Shown: one piece after another, positions 1-8,979 of the stretch
How positions within the stretch are numbered: position 1 is the first letter of the stretch
Layout: every line of letters starts with the position of its first letter
Assembly: GCF_000719775.1 (NCBI RefSeq)
Contig: NZ_JOHR01000022.1
Coordinates: forward strand, 37,350 to 101,349
Reading direction: 5' to 3'
DNA length: 64,000 nt
From: Streptomyces sp. NRRL F-5135
GTDB lineage: Bacteria > Actinomycetota > Actinomycetes > Streptomycetales > Streptomycetaceae
Program-made: the position numbers and the translations under genes
Notes under the pieces: model-generated
The model's input: the letters and a program-made list of their open reading frames with translations, nothing else
Database searches by the model: none
What the model was told of the DNA's origin: nothing

Positions 1-194
1 AGCACCGGGCCGCGCTTCCAGGGCCCGGGCCGGGTGCCGACGCGGATCGCCCGTCGGATGCCCGCGCGCCAGGGACCGGCGCCGGGGAGCCGGCGAATCC
101 GGCGGGTCGTTGTTCGTTCTGATGGTGAGGTGTGAGCCATACCGCCAGTCAAGGCAGTGCGGTGTTGCCGGCACGTATGAGGTTTTCGATACAC

Positions 195-222
195 CGACGA
201 TATGTGCCGACTTGTATCGTCG
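195..222. promoter_or_regulatory. Inverted repeat just upstream of the response regulator
   Basis: Perfect 8-bp arms CGACGATA and TATCGTCG are separated by 12 bp and end 5 bp before the ATG at 228. The arm length and spacing would suit a response-regulator dimer site for autoregulation, or a hairpin masking the ribosome site. No protein-coding signal was seen in bases 1-194. Confidence 0.35.
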
Positions 223-227
223 ACCGA

Positions 228-923
228 ATGCGTGTGTTGATTGTCGAGGACGAGCCCTATCTGGCAGAGGCGATCCGCGATGGCCTGCGCCTGGAAGCGA
301 TCGCCGCCGACATCGCGGGTGACGGCGACACCGCGCTGGAACTGCTGGGCGTCAACACCTACGACATCGCCGTCCTCGACCGCGACATCCCCGGGCCCTC
401 CGGTGACGAGATCGCCAGACACATCGTCGCCTCGGGCAGCGGCATGCCGGTCCTCATGCTCACCGCGGCCGACCGTCTCGACGACAAGGCCACCGGGTTC
501 GGACTCGGGGCCGACGACTACCTCACGAAACCTTTCGAACTGCGGGAACTCGCGCTCAGGCTCAGAGCACTCGACCGCAGGCGCGCCCACAACAGGCCGC
601 CCGTACGGGAGATCGCGGGCCTGCGGCTGGATCCGTTCCGCAGAGAGGTCCACCGGGACGGCCACTACGTCGCGTTGACCCGGAAGCAGTTCGCGGTGCT
701 CGAAGTGCTCGTCGCGGCCGAAGGCGGTGTCGTCAGCGCCGAAGGACTCCTGGAACGCGCGTGGGACGAGAACGCCGACCCGTTCACCAACGCGGTGCGC
801 ATCACCGTCTCGGCACTGCGCAAGCGTCTTGGCGAGCCCTGGATCATCGCCACCGTGCCGGGCGCCGGCTACCGCATCGACACGCGACCGGAGGCCGGAG
901 GCGGGGGAGGAGACCGTGGATAG
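228..923 (+). CDS. OmpR-family two-component response regulator
   Basis: A DNA-binding response regulator of 231 residues. The receiver domain (about residues 1-115) has the acidic pocket VEDE at 6-9, the phospho-acceptor Asp51 in VLDRD, the conserved Thr in MLTAAD and the Lys in YLTKPF. The C-terminal winged helix (about 130-225) ends in the usual ATVPGAGYRI. The start at 228 is chosen because MRVLIVEDEP is the canonical N-terminus; an upstream in-frame ATG at 132 would add 32 unrelated residues. The stop overlaps the GTG of the kinase gene, so the pair is translationally coupled. The signal sensed is unknown. Confidence 0.93.
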   Translation: MRVLIVEDEPYLAEAIRDGLRLEAIAADIAGDGDTALELLGVNTYDIAVLDRDIPGPSGDEIARHIVASGSGMPVLMLTAADRLDDKATGFGLGADDYLTKPFELRELALRLRALDRRRAHNRPPVREIAGLRLDPFRREVHRDGHYVALTRKQFAVLEVLVAAEGGVVSAEGLLERAWDENADPFTNAVRITVSALRKRLGEPWIIATVPGAGYRIDTRPEAGGGGGDRG

Positions 924-2004
924 AGCGCCCGGATTGAGCGTTCGCCTCAAGCTCACGCTCAGCTACGCCGGATTCCTCATACTCGCCGGCGCACTGCTGC
1001 TCGCAGCCGTGTGGGTGTCCCTGCTGCGTTTCATGCCCGACGTGGGGGCAAGCCCTGATGGACCGCTGAAGCGCTCCGACTTCCTGCACATCTTCGCACC
1101 GACCGCGGGCGCGGGGCTGGTCTTCCTGCTGGTGTTCGGTCTCGTGGGAGGATGGATTCTCGCCGGCCGGATGCTCGCCCCCCTGACCCGCATCACCGAC
1201 GCCACACGCATGGCCACGAACGGATCGCTCGCCCACCGAATCCGGCTGCCGGGCCGTGATGACGAGTTCCGCGAACTCGCCGACGCCTTCGACGCGATGC
1301 TCGCACGGCTCGAAGCGCACATCGCCGAACAGCGGAGATTCGCGGTCAACGCCTCTCACGAGCTGCGTACCCCGCTGGCGACCTCGAAGGCACTTCTCGA
1401 CGTGGCCCGCAGCGATCCGAACCGCGACACCGGCGAACTCATCGACCGCCTCCACGCCGTCAACGCCCGAGCGATCGACCTCACCGAGGCACTGCTCCTG
1501 CTCAGCCGCGCCGAGCGGCGGTCGGTCACCCGGGAGCACGTCGACCTGTCCCTGATGGCGGAAGAGGCCACCGAAACGCTTCTCCCTCTCGCGGAAAGGC
1601 ACGGCGTCACCATCGAGACCGGCGGCGACATCGCGCCCACGATCGGATCGCAAGCGCTCCTGCTGCAGCTGACCACGAACCTCGTACACAACGCGATCAT
1701 CCACAACCTGCCCGAACAGGGCATGGTGTGGGTCAACACCAGCGTCCGCCCGAGGACTGTGGTGCTCACCGTCGAAAACACCGGCGAGAAGCTCACCCCA
1801 AAGCTCGCCTCGACACTCACCGAACCATTCCAGCGCGGCACGGAACGCGTACACACCGACCACGCAGGCGTCGGCCTGGGCCTGGCCATCGTCAAAACCA
1901 TCACCCACACACACGACGGAACCCTCACTCTTGCTCCGCGCTCCGCCGGCGGTATCCGCATCACTGTGGAACTACCCGCGACAGCCCCGCACGCCGGCGG
2001 GTGA
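916..2004 (+). CDS. Sensor histidine kinase, partner of the upstream regulator
   Basis: A membrane histidine kinase of 362 residues. Two membrane helices (about 13-35 and 62-85) enclose a short extracytoplasmic loop. A HAMP linker follows, then a HisKA domain with the H-box NASHELRTPLA, then HATPase_c with the N-box LVHNAIIHN and G-box GVGLGLAIVK. The start is GTG 916, which overlaps the response-regulator stop by 8 bases. The very small external domain suggests sensing within or near the membrane. The cognate regulator is almost certainly the preceding gene. Confidence 0.92.
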   Translation: MDRAPGLSVRLKLTLSYAGFLILAGALLLAAVWVSLLRFMPDVGASPDGPLKRSDFLHIFAPTAGAGLVFLLVFGLVGGWILAGRMLAPLTRITDATRMATNGSLAHRIRLPGRDDEFRELADAFDAMLARLEAHIAEQRRFAVNASHELRTPLATSKALLDVARSDPNRDTGELIDRLHAVNARAIDLTEALLLLSRAERRSVTREHVDLSLMAEEATETLLPLAERHGVTIETGGDIAPTIGSQALLLQLTTNLVHNAIIHNLPEQGMVWVNTSVRPRTVVLTVENTGEKLTPKLASTLTEPFQRGTERVHTDHAGVGLGLAIVKTITHTHDGTLTLAPRSAGGIRITVELPATAPHAGG

Positions 2005-2134
2005 CGCATCAGGGAATCGGTGAGACATCTTCGCCTTCCCGGCCGACGCGTTCACATTGCGCCATGTCAGGCACCTCATTTTCCGGCCAGCCCGTCGGTC
2101 CGCGTCCCGTGGAAACTGAGCCGTCGCAGCCACG

Positions 2135-2174
2135 GCGATGACAATTCCTTTACTGCGATGGTAATTCCTTTACT
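2135..2174. repeat. Two tandem 20-bp repeats
   Basis: Two adjoining 20-bp copies, GCGATGACAATTCCTTTACT and GCGATGGTAATTCCTTTACT, differ at two positions. They lie in the intergenic region between the histidine kinase and glnE. The near two-turn period would suit a regulator binding the same face of the helix. Function unknown. Confidence 0.6.
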
Positions 2175-2206
2175 GCTCGAGGGGAACCGGCGCGGGCGGC
2201 CGGATG

Positions 2207-2225
2207 GGAACCGGCTGCCGGTTCC
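2207..2225. promoter_or_regulatory. Inverted repeat GGAACCGG-CTG-CCGGTTCC
   Basis: A perfect 8-bp inverted repeat with a 3-bp centre, followed by an AT-richer stretch. It could be an operator or a small transcript hairpin; there is no U-tract, so a simple terminator is less likely. Confidence 0.35.
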
Positions 2226-2755
2226 GGCATAAACTAAAACGCGCATAAACAGTTGGTGAATATTGACCAAAAGGGTCGCGGGGGCGGAGCCTGGGGACGG
2301 GGGAAGTCCCGAAAAAGGGCATTGTCCAAAACCTCGCGGATGCAGCACCGGGTGAATCCATTTTGCCCTGGTTTGTGCATCGTTGTATCGCTCAACGTTT
2401 TATTGCCTCCGTCTTGACCTGCATTGACGGCGCCTCCTACGTTTTTGCCGCCACATTCAGGCGTTCCACCTGATGTGGGGAACGGTGAAATGCGTGCCGC
2501 AAAATCAACAAGGGGTCGGGGTGTCGAAGGCTGCAAGGTGGTCGGCGGCTTCGCTTTTGCCGGTCGGGCAAAGGTGGAGCGTGGGGATTCCATGAAGGCT
2601 CGACGCGATCTGGCCAGTGCGGCGTGAATATCGGTAAGTGGCCATTATCTTCAAGGATTATCTCGGTCGGCATCGCAGGGGCGTTCGCTCGGGCTCGTCA
2701 GCGGGCCCTGAACATGGCAGCGCGGGAATGTCGGCCAGGGAGGGAGGCGGCGCGC

Positions 2756-5700
2756 ATGGCTCTACCCCAGGGACGCAGGAGGAGTGGCGTCACCCAGCTG
2801 CTGCGGCACGGTTTCACCAGCCCCTCGGCGGCCCAGCGGCTGCTGGACGCGCCTGAGTTGGCCGGAGTGCGCGGCGATCCGGTGCTGCTGGACGGGCTCG
2901 GGGCGACCGCGGACCCCGATCTGGCGTTGCGCGGGCTGGTACGGCTGGTCGAGGCGCTTCCGGAGGCTCCGGAGGACGGGAACGACAAGGAGCGAGCCGA
3001 CTCGCGGCAGGCGCTGCTGGACACCCTGATCGCCGCCGAGCCGCTGCGCGACCGGCTGCTCGGGGTGCTGGGGGCGTCCGAGGCGCTGGGCGACCATCTG
3101 GCCCGGCATCCGCGGCACTGGCGGGCGCTGGTGCCGTACGAGGCCGCGGACCCGCCCCCGACCACCGCCCGCTTCGAACAGGCACTGGCGGAGGGGGGCC
3201 GGGGCGAGCCGGGGGCGGGGCTGCCGCGGCCGGACGCGCTGCGGGTGGCATACCGCCGGGCACTGCTGGCCATCGCCGCGCGCGAGGTGTGCGGCACCAC
3301 CGATGTCACCCAGGCCGCCGCCGAACTTGCGGACCTGGCGACGGCGACGCTGCGGGCCGCGCTGGAGATCGTGGCGGAGGAGCGGCCGGAGGACGCCGCG
3401 GCCTGCCGGCTGGCGGTGATCGGGATGGGCAAGTACGGCGGGCGCGAGCTGAACTACGTCTCCGGCGTGGACGTCGTCTTCGTCGCCGGGGCCGTGGACG
3501 GGACGGACGAGGCCAGGGCGGTGCGGGCGGCCACCCGGCTGGCCTCCCGGCTGATGCGGATCTGCTCGGACGTCACGGCCGAGGGCACCATCTGGCCGGT
3601 CGACGCCGGCCTCCGCCCGGGAGGGCCCGACGGGCCGCTGGTGCGGACGCTCGCCGGCCACCTGGCGTACTACCAGCGCTGGGCCAGGGCCTGCGAGTTC
3701 CAGGCACTGTTGGAGGCCCGGCCGGTGGCGGGCGACAGCGCGCTCGGGCAGGCGTACGTGGACGCGCTGACGCCGATGCTCTGGCCGGCGGTGGAGCGGG
3801 AGAACCTCGTGCCGTACGTGCGGCAGCTGGGCCGCCGGGCGGGGGAGAACACCCCCGCCGCCGAGGGCGAACGCGAGCTGGAGCCGGACCCGGCGGGCCT
3901 GCGCGATGTGGAGTTCGCCGTGCGATTACTGCAGTTGGTGCACGGCCGGTCCGACGAGTCGCTGCGCGGCGGCACCACACTGGACGCGCTCGCGGCGCTG
4001 GCGGCGGGCGGCTACGTGGGCCGTTCGGACGCGGCCGCGCTGGACGAGGCGTACCGCTTCCTGCGCTCGATGGAGCACCGCGTCCAGCTCCACCGGCTGC
4101 GCCGCACCCCTCTCGTACCGGAGGGCGAGGCGGATCTGCGGCGACTGGGGCGGTCGCTCGGCGCCGTCTACGACTGCGACCGTCGTACCGAACCGGTGAG
4201 CGAGCTGGTCGCGGCGTGGCGCCGGTACGCGCGCGAGGTGCGGCGGCTGCACGTGAGGCTGTTCTACCGGCCGCTGCTGGACGCGGTGGCACAACTGCGG
4301 CGGGGGGAGGCCCGGTTGAGCTCGCAGGCGGCGGGCCGACGGCTGGCGGCGCTGGGCTACGCGGACCCGGCCGCCGCCCTGCGTCACCTGGAGGCTCTGG
4401 CGTCCGGGACGACCCGGAAAGCGGCCGTTCAGCGTACGCTGCTGCCGGCACTGCTGGACTGGTTCGCCGATTCCTCCGACCCGGACGCCGGGCTGCTCGG
4501 CTTCCGCAAGGTCTCCGACGCGCTGGGCAAGACGCCCTGGTACCTGCGGTTGCTGCGCGACGAGGGGGCCGCCGCGGAGAACCTGGCACGGGTGCTCTCC
4601 GCCGGGCGGCTCGCCCCGGACCTGCTGCTGCGTACCCGCGAGGCGGTCGCCCTGCTCGGCGACCCGGAGCGGCTGCGCCCGCGCGGGAGAGCCCATCTGG
4701 AGCAGGAGGTGCTGGCCGCGGTGGGCCGCGCCGACGGCGCCGAGCAGGCGGTCGCGGTGGCGCGCGGGGTGCGGCAGCGCGAGCTGTTCCGTACGGCGGC
4801 GGCGGATGTGATCGAGAGCGCGCGGCTGGTGAACGGGGCGAGCCCGTCGGCCGTGAGCCGGCCGCCGGCGGCCGGCGTCGGTGCCTCGGCCACCCCGCCG
4901 ACGGCGCGGGCCCCGCACGGCGCGCGGCCCGCGGCCGGGGCGCCCGGCGCGCCGCGCGACTGCGAGCCCCACGTCCCGGCCCGTCCCTCGGGTCGGACGT
5001 CGCTGACCGAGGAGCCCGCGAGTCCGGGGGCCCTGGTCGACATGGTCGGCGACGCCCTCTCCGATCTGAACGCCGCGACCCTCGCCGGCGCCCTGCGCGC
5101 CGCCGTCCGCGCAACCTGGGGCGACGAGCCGCCCACCCGCTTCGCCGTCATCGGCCTCGGCCGCTTCGGCGGCCACGAGCTCAGCTACGGCTCGGACGCG
5201 GACGTGCTCTTCGTCCATGAGCCGCGCGAAGGAGCCGACGAACAGGAAGCCGCCCGCGCCGCCTTCGCCGTGGCCAACGAGACGCGGCGGCTGCTCCAGC
5301 TCCCCGCCGTCGACCCGCCTCTGCTCATCGACGCCGGCCTGCGCCCCGAAGGCAAGTCCGGTCCGCTGGTGCGCACCCTCGCATCGTACGCCGCCTACTA
5401 CCGTCGCTGGGCGCTGGTCTGGGAGAGCCAGGCGCTGCTGCGCGCCGAACCCGTCGCGGGCGACCCCGGTCTCGGCGCGCGCTTCATCGAGCTGATCGAT
5501 CCGCTGCGCTATCCGCGCCAGGGCCTGGGCGAGGACGCGATCCGCGAGATCCGGCGGCTCAAGGCCCGCATGGAGTCCGAGCGGCTGCCGCGCGGCGTCG
5601 ACCCCACCACCCACACCAAGCTCGGCCGAGGCGGCCTCAGCGATGTCGAGTGGACCGTCCAGCTGCTCCAGATGCGCCACGGCTGGGCAGAGCCCGGTCT

Positions 5701-6001
5701 GCGCACCACCCGCACCCGCGAGGCCCTGGCCGCCGCCCGCGCCGCCGGGCTGATCCCCACCGAGGACGCCCGGACCCTGGACGAGGCGTGGGTGCTGGCC
5801 AGCCGCGTCCGCAACGCCGTCATGCTGGTCCGCGGCCGCCCCGGCGACACCTTCCCGACGGACGTCCGCGAACTGGCCGCGGTGGGCCGCTACCTGGGTT
5901 ACGGCCCGGGCCGTGTCGGCGAGATGCTGGAGGACTATAGGCGCACCACGCGGCGCGCCCGCGCCGTGGTGGAACGCCGGTTCTACGACCACGCGAGCTG
6001 A
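2756..6001 (+). CDS. glnE: Glutamine synthetase adenylyltransferase/adenylyl-removing enzyme
   Basis: A bifunctional enzyme that adenylylates and deadenylylates glutamine synthetase, tuning nitrogen assimilation; 1081 residues. It has two nucleotidyltransferase halves, each followed by a helical DUF294-like segment. The C-terminal half keeps the SDAD motif (Asp814, Asp816) after GRFGGHELSYG. The N-terminal half reads SGVD (Gly237, Asp239) after GKYGGRELNYV, where the family normally has SDVD, so one metal-binding Asp of the adenylyl-removing site is missing. An Ala/Pro-rich linker lies at about residues 690-755. The start at 2756 is preferred: GGGAGGCGG lies just upstream and the N-terminus matches GlnE proteins. 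The gene appears monocistronic. Confidence 0.92.
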   Translation: MALPQGRRRSGVTQLLRHGFTSPSAAQRLLDAPELAGVRGDPVLLDGLGATADPDLALRGLVRLVEALPEAPEDGNDKERADSRQALLDTLIAAEPLRDRLLGVLGASEALGDHLARHPRHWRALVPYEAADPPPTTARFEQALAEGGRGEPGAGLPRPDALRVAYRRALLAIAAREVCGTTDVTQAAAELADLATATLRAALEIVAEERPEDAAACRLAVIGMGKYGGRELNYVSGVDVVFVAGAVDGTDEARAVRAATRLASRLMRICSDVTAEGTIWPVDAGLRPGGPDGPLVRTLAGHLAYYQRWARACEFQALLEARPVAGDSALGQAYVDALTPMLWPAVERENLVPYVRQLGRRAGENTPAAEGERELEPDPAGLRDVEFAVRLLQLVHGRSDESLRGGTTLDALAALAAGGYVGRSDAAALDEAYRFLRSMEHRVQLHRLRRTPLVPEGEADLRRLGRSLGAVYDCDRRTEPVSELVAAWRRYAREVRRLHVRLFYRPLLDAVAQLRRGEARLSSQAAGRRLAALGYADPAAALRHLEALASGTTRKAAVQRTLLPALLDWFADSSDPDAGLLGFRKVSDALGKTPWYLRLLRDEGAAAENLARVLSAGRLAPDLLLRTREAVALLGDPERLRPRGRAHLEQEVLAAVGRADGAEQAVAVARGVRQRELFRTAAADVIESARLVNGASPSAVSRPPAAGVGASATPPTARAPHGARPAAGAPGAPRDCEPHVPARPSGRTSLTEEPASPGALVDMVGDALSDLNAATLAGALRAAVRATWGDEPPTRFAVIGLGRFGGHELSYGSDADVLFVHEPREGADEQEAARAAFAVANETRRLLQLPAVDPPLLIDAGLRPEGKSGPLVRTLASYAAYYRRWALVWESQALLRAEPVAGDPGLGARFIELIDPLRYPRQGLGEDAIREIRRLKARMESERLPRGVDPTTHTKLGRGGLSDVEWTVQLLQMRHGWAEPGLRTTRTREALAAARAAGLIPTEDARTLDEAWVLASRVRNAVMLVRGRPGDTFPTDVRELAAVGRYLGYGPGRVGEMLEDYRRTTRRARAVVERRFYDHAS

Positions 6002-6017
6002 CCGCCTCGCCAGGCGG
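6002..6017 (+). terminator. Weak GC hairpin after glnE
   Basis: CCGCCT-CGCC-AGGCGG forms a 6-bp stem with a 4-base loop directly after the glnE stop. No U-tract follows, as is common in high-GC actinomycetes. Confidence 0.35.
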
Positions 6018-6106
6018 GCCGGTCCCGGGGGCCGCGGTGTGGGCCTTCGGGGTTCGGCTCGGCGAGCACTGCCGAGTGATCAAAGGTCTCCCACCGCAAC
6101 GGGACA

Positions 6107-6121
6107 TGTGACATAGTACTG
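6107..6121 (+). promoter_or_regulatory. Candidate operator/promoter of the hydroxyproline operon
   Basis: TGTGACATAGTACTG lies 2 bp before the GTG at 6124. The TGT-N-ACA core is an inverted repeat typical of FadR/FCD-type GntR sites. TGTCACATACTACTG, differing at 2 of 15 bases, lies upstream of the transporter operon (11934-11948), and TGTGACAT precedes the GntR gene (11059). CATAGT may also serve as a -10 element for a leaderless or near-leaderless transcript. Assignment to the GntR protein at 11091 is inference. Confidence 0.55.
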
Positions 6122-6123
6122 CC

Positions 6124-7314
6124 GTGGTCACTCCTCTTCGGATCGTCATTGTGGGCGCGGGGATCGTCGGCGCGGCGACAGCCCGTGCCCTGGTCCGCGC
6201 CGGCTGCGACGTGACCGTCGTCGACCGCGGCTCCACGGCCGGGGGAACCTCCGCGGGTGGTGAGGGCAATCTGCTCGTCTCCGACAAGGAACCCGGCCCC
6301 GAGCTGCGGCTGGCGCAGCGTTCGCTCGCCGTCTGGGCGCGGATCGAGGCCGAGTTGCGCGACGAGCTCCCCGCCGGATTCCCCGGCCTCGAACTGGAAC
6401 GCAAGGGCGGCCTGGTGGTCGCCACGACCGAGGCGGGCGCGGAGGCTCTGCTGGCGTTCGCGGACGCCCAGCGAGACGCCGGAGTGCTGGCCGAGACGGT
6501 GGACGACACCCGGGCTCATGAGCTCGAACCCGACCTGACACCGCACAGCACCGCCACGGTTTTCTACCCCGAGGACCTGCAGGTGCAGCCGGTGGCCGCG
6601 ACCGAGGCCCTGCTGGCCGCGGCCCGCCGCCACGGCGCGCGTGTGCGACAGGGCGTGGAGGTGACGGGGCCGGTGCTGTCGGCGGGCCGGCTCGTCGGCG
6701 TACGGGTGGATTCCGGAACCCTGCCCGCCGACGCCGTGGTGCTCGCCGCCGGCCCCTGGTCCGGCCTGGTCGCCGAGCGGCTCGGCGTCCTTCTCCCGGT
6801 GCGTCCGCGTCGCGGCACGGTGCTGGTCACGTCGCGGATGCCGGTCCGTGTACGGCACAAGGTGTACGACGCCGACTACGTGGGCGCTGTCGGCTCGGGC
6901 TCGGCCGACCTGCAGGTCTCCAGCGTGGTCGAGTCGACCGCCGCCGGGACCGTCCTGATCGGCTCCTCCCGGGAGCGCCGCGGCTTCGACGAGCGGATCG
7001 AGGCCCGGGTGCTCGCCGCGCTGGCCGCCAAGGCGCTGCTCCTGTTCCCCTTCCTGGCCGCCGCGCAGGCGATGCGCGCGTACGGCGGGTTCCGGCCGTT
7101 CGTCCCCGACCACCTGCCGGTGATCGGTGCCGACCCGCGACTGCCCGGTCTGTGGCACGCGACCGGGCACGAGGGCGCCGGGATCGGCCTGAGCCTGGCC
7201 ACCGCCGAGCTGCTGCGCGACCAACTCCTGGGCGGTACGGCCGATCCGCTGGCCGCCGAGTTCCGCCTGGACCGCCCGACCCTGCTGCCGCATCTCGAAG
7301 GGGCCGCCCGATGA
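6124..7314 (+). CDS. FAD-dependent D-hydroxyproline dehydrogenase, DAO-type subunit
   Basis: A DadA/glycine-oxidase-like flavoprotein of 396 residues. The N-terminal Rossmann motif GAGIVGAATARAL and a C-terminal FAD segment near residues 345-365 (ATGHEGAGIGLS) are visible. With the two following genes (small 2Fe-2S protein, pyridine-nucleotide-disulfide-type subunit) it matches the hetero-oligomeric D-hydroxyproline dehydrogenases that oxidise cis-4-hydroxy-D-proline to 1-pyrroline-4-hydroxy-2-carboxylate in the cytoplasm. The epimerase and deaminase genes of the same pathway follow. The start is GTG 6124, and the stop overlaps the next ATG (ATGA). A generic D-amino-acid dehydrogenase is possible, but the context argues for hydroxyproline. 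Confidence 0.85.
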   Translation: MVTPLRIVIVGAGIVGAATARALVRAGCDVTVVDRGSTAGGTSAGGEGNLLVSDKEPGPELRLAQRSLAVWARIEAELRDELPAGFPGLELERKGGLVVATTEAGAEALLAFADAQRDAGVLAETVDDTRAHELEPDLTPHSTATVFYPEDLQVQPVAATEALLAAARRHGARVRQGVEVTGPVLSAGRLVGVRVDSGTLPADAVVLAAGPWSGLVAERLGVLLPVRPRRGTVLVTSRMPVRVRHKVYDADYVGAVGSGSADLQVSSVVESTAAGTVLIGSSRERRGFDERIEARVLAALAAKALLLFPFLAAAQAMRAYGGFRPFVPDHLPVIGADPRLPGLWHATGHEGAGIGLSLATAELLRDQLLGGTADPLAAEFRLDRPTLLPHLEGAAR

Positions 7315-7568
7315 CGGGGATACATATCGAGGTCGACGGGGAGCGGATCGCCGGTCTGGCCGGACAGAGCATCGCCGGGCTGTTGCTGGCCGACGGGCGG
7401 GTGGCCTGGCGGCGAACCCGCACCGGCCGCCCCCGCGGCGTCTTCTGCGGGATCGGAGCCTGCTTCGACTGCCTGGTGACCGTCAACGGCCTGCGTGACG
7501 TGCGGGCCTGCCAGCGGCGGGCCGTGGACGGGGACAAGGTCGACCTCCAGGAGGACGACCGTGACTGA
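7311..7568 (+). CDS. Small [2Fe-2S] subunit of D-hydroxyproline dehydrogenase
   Basis: An 85-residue ferredoxin-fold protein like the N-terminal part of sarcosine oxidase alpha or HcnA. CGIGACFDC at about residues 46-54 followed by Cys68 (VRACQRR) gives the four cysteines of a plant-type [2Fe-2S] cluster. It should pass electrons between the two flavin subunits encoded on either side. It overlaps the upstream gene by ATGA and the downstream gene by 8 bases, indicating translational coupling and a stoichiometric complex. Confidence 0.85.
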   Translation: MTGIHIEVDGERIAGLAGQSIAGLLLADGRVAWRRTRTGRPRGVFCGIGACFDCLVTVNGLRDVRACQRRAVDGDKVDLQEDDRD

Positions 7569-8979
7569 GGTGCTCGTCGTGGGCGGGGGACCGGCCGGCA
7601 TGGCGGCGGCGCTGGCCGCCCGCCGCCACGGTGCCCGTGTCGTACTGCTCGAAGCCGGCGACGACATCGGCGGGCAGTACTGGCGGCATCTGCCGGGCGG
7701 ACGCGCCGACCCGGGCGAGCGGCTGTGGCATCACGGCTGGGACCGTTTCCTCGCGATGCGCGACGAACTGCTGGGCGACGACGGCTGCGAGGTCGTGACC
7801 GGCGCGCACGTCTGGTCGGTGGAGCGGCGTGACGGCGCCCCGCCGCTGGTGCACGTGTTCGTCGGCGAGCCGGACGGGCAGGGGCGCGAGCCGCGCACCC
7901 TCGATCCGGCGGCCCTGGTGCTCGCGACCGGGGCGTACGAGCGCACCCTGCCGTTCCCCGGCTGGGACCTGCCCGGGGTCTTCACCGCCGGGGCGGCGCA
8001 GGCGCTGGCCAAGGGCGAGCGGGTGGCCGTCGGGCGCCGCGTCCTGGTGGCAGGCGCGGGGCCGTTCCTGCTGCCCGTGGTCGCCGGCCTCCTGAGGATC
8101 GGCGCCGAGGTCGCGGGGGTGATCGAGGCAGCCGGTCCGGCGCAGCTGGCCGGGGGCTGGGCGCCCCGGCCGTGGCAGCTGATCGCGGCTCGGCGCAAGG
8201 CCGGTGAACTGGCCGGGTACGCCCGCCAGTTGGCCGCCCACCGCATTCCGTACCGGACCGGCGCGGCAGTCGTCGCGGCGCACGGCACCGATCGGGTGGA
8301 GGCGGTCACCGTGGCGCGCCTGACCCGCGACTGGACGCCGGTCCCCGGTACCGGACGACGGATCGAGGCCGACGCCGTCTGCGTGAGCCATGGCTTCGTC
8401 CCACGCACCGAACTCGCCCTCGCGGCCGGCTGCGCGGTGGGCGTGGACGGCGCGGTCACCGTCGACGAGCGGCAGCGTACGTCGGTGCCCGGGGTCCTGA
8501 CGGCCGGTGAGCTGACCGGCATCGGCGGCGTCGACCTGGCCCTGGCGGAGGGCGAGATCGCCGGGAGTGTCGCCTCGGGGGGCGTGCCCGCACCGGGTGC
8601 GGTCCGCGAGCGGGCGGTCTTCCGGAAGTTCGCCGCGCGGCTCGCCGCCGCGCACGGCATCCGCCCCGGCTGGCGCGCCTGGGTGGACGACGACACCGTG
8701 GTGTGCCGCTGCGAGGACGTCACCGCGGGCGCCCTGCGCCGGGCCGCGGAGCTGACCGGCTCCCGCGGGCTGCGCTCGCTCAAACTGACCACCCGGGCCG
8801 GCCTGGGCCTGTGCCAGGGCCGCACCTGCGGCCGCACGGTCGAGTCCATGCTCACCGGTTCGAACGAACCCGGTCTGCTCGACCCGGGCCGTACCGCCCA
8901 CCGGCCGATCGCGATTCCCGTGCGCCTGGGCGAACTCGCGGCTTCGACCAGGACCAGCAACCGAGAGGACGTCCCATGA
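7561..8979 (+). CDS. Pyridine-nucleotide-disulfide-type subunit of D-hydroxyproline dehydrogenase
   Basis: A 472-residue FAD oxidoreductase. The N-terminal dinucleotide site is VVGGGPAGMAAALAA, and a second nucleotide-binding region follows near VLVAGAGPFLLPVVAG. A C-terminal BFD-like [2Fe-2S] domain has CRCEDVT and later CQGRTC. The architecture is that of HcnB or opine/octopine and D-hydroxyproline dehydrogenase alpha subunits. The start GTG 7561 overlaps the end of the small-subunit gene; upstream in-frame codons encode unrelated low-complexity sequence. The stop overlaps the ATG of the deaminase gene. Confidence 0.85.
   Translation: MTEVLVVGGGPAGMAAALAARRHGARVVLLEAGDDIGGQYWRHLPGGRADPGERLWHHGWDRFLAMRDELLGDDGCEVVTGAHVWSVERRDGAPPLVHVFVGEPDGQGREPRTLDPAALVLATGAYERTLPFPGWDLPGVFTAGAAQALAKGERVAVGRRVLVAGAGPFLLPVVAGLLRIGAEVAGVIEAAGPAQLAGGWAPRPWQLIAARRKAGELAGYARQLAAHRIPYRTGAAVVAAHGTDRVEAVTVARLTRDWTPVPGTGRRIEADAVCVSHGFVPRTELALAAGCAVGVDGAVTVDERQRTSVPGVLTAGELTGIGGVDLALAEGEIAGSVASGGVPAPGAVRERAVFRKFAARLAAAHGIRPGWRAWVDDDTVVCRCEDVTAGALRRAAELTGSRGLRSLKLTTRAGLGLCQGRTCGRTVESMLTGSNEPGLLDPGRTAHRPIAIPVRLGELAASTRTSNREDVP

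Larger units (their letters stand above)
2005..2755. other. Long intergenic region before glnE
   Basis: About 750 bp without a convincing gene; its middle (about 2220-2460) is noticeably more AT-rich than the surroundings. It holds the tandem repeat at 2135-2174 and the inverted repeat at 2207-2225. An in-frame ATG at 2624 would extend GlnE by 44 residues, but that stretch is not GlnE-like. Confidence 0.5.

Noticed and set aside
3926..5992. 688-codon open frame on the minus strand
   Set aside because: A shadow of glnE caused by high GC at third positions; no recognisable motif.
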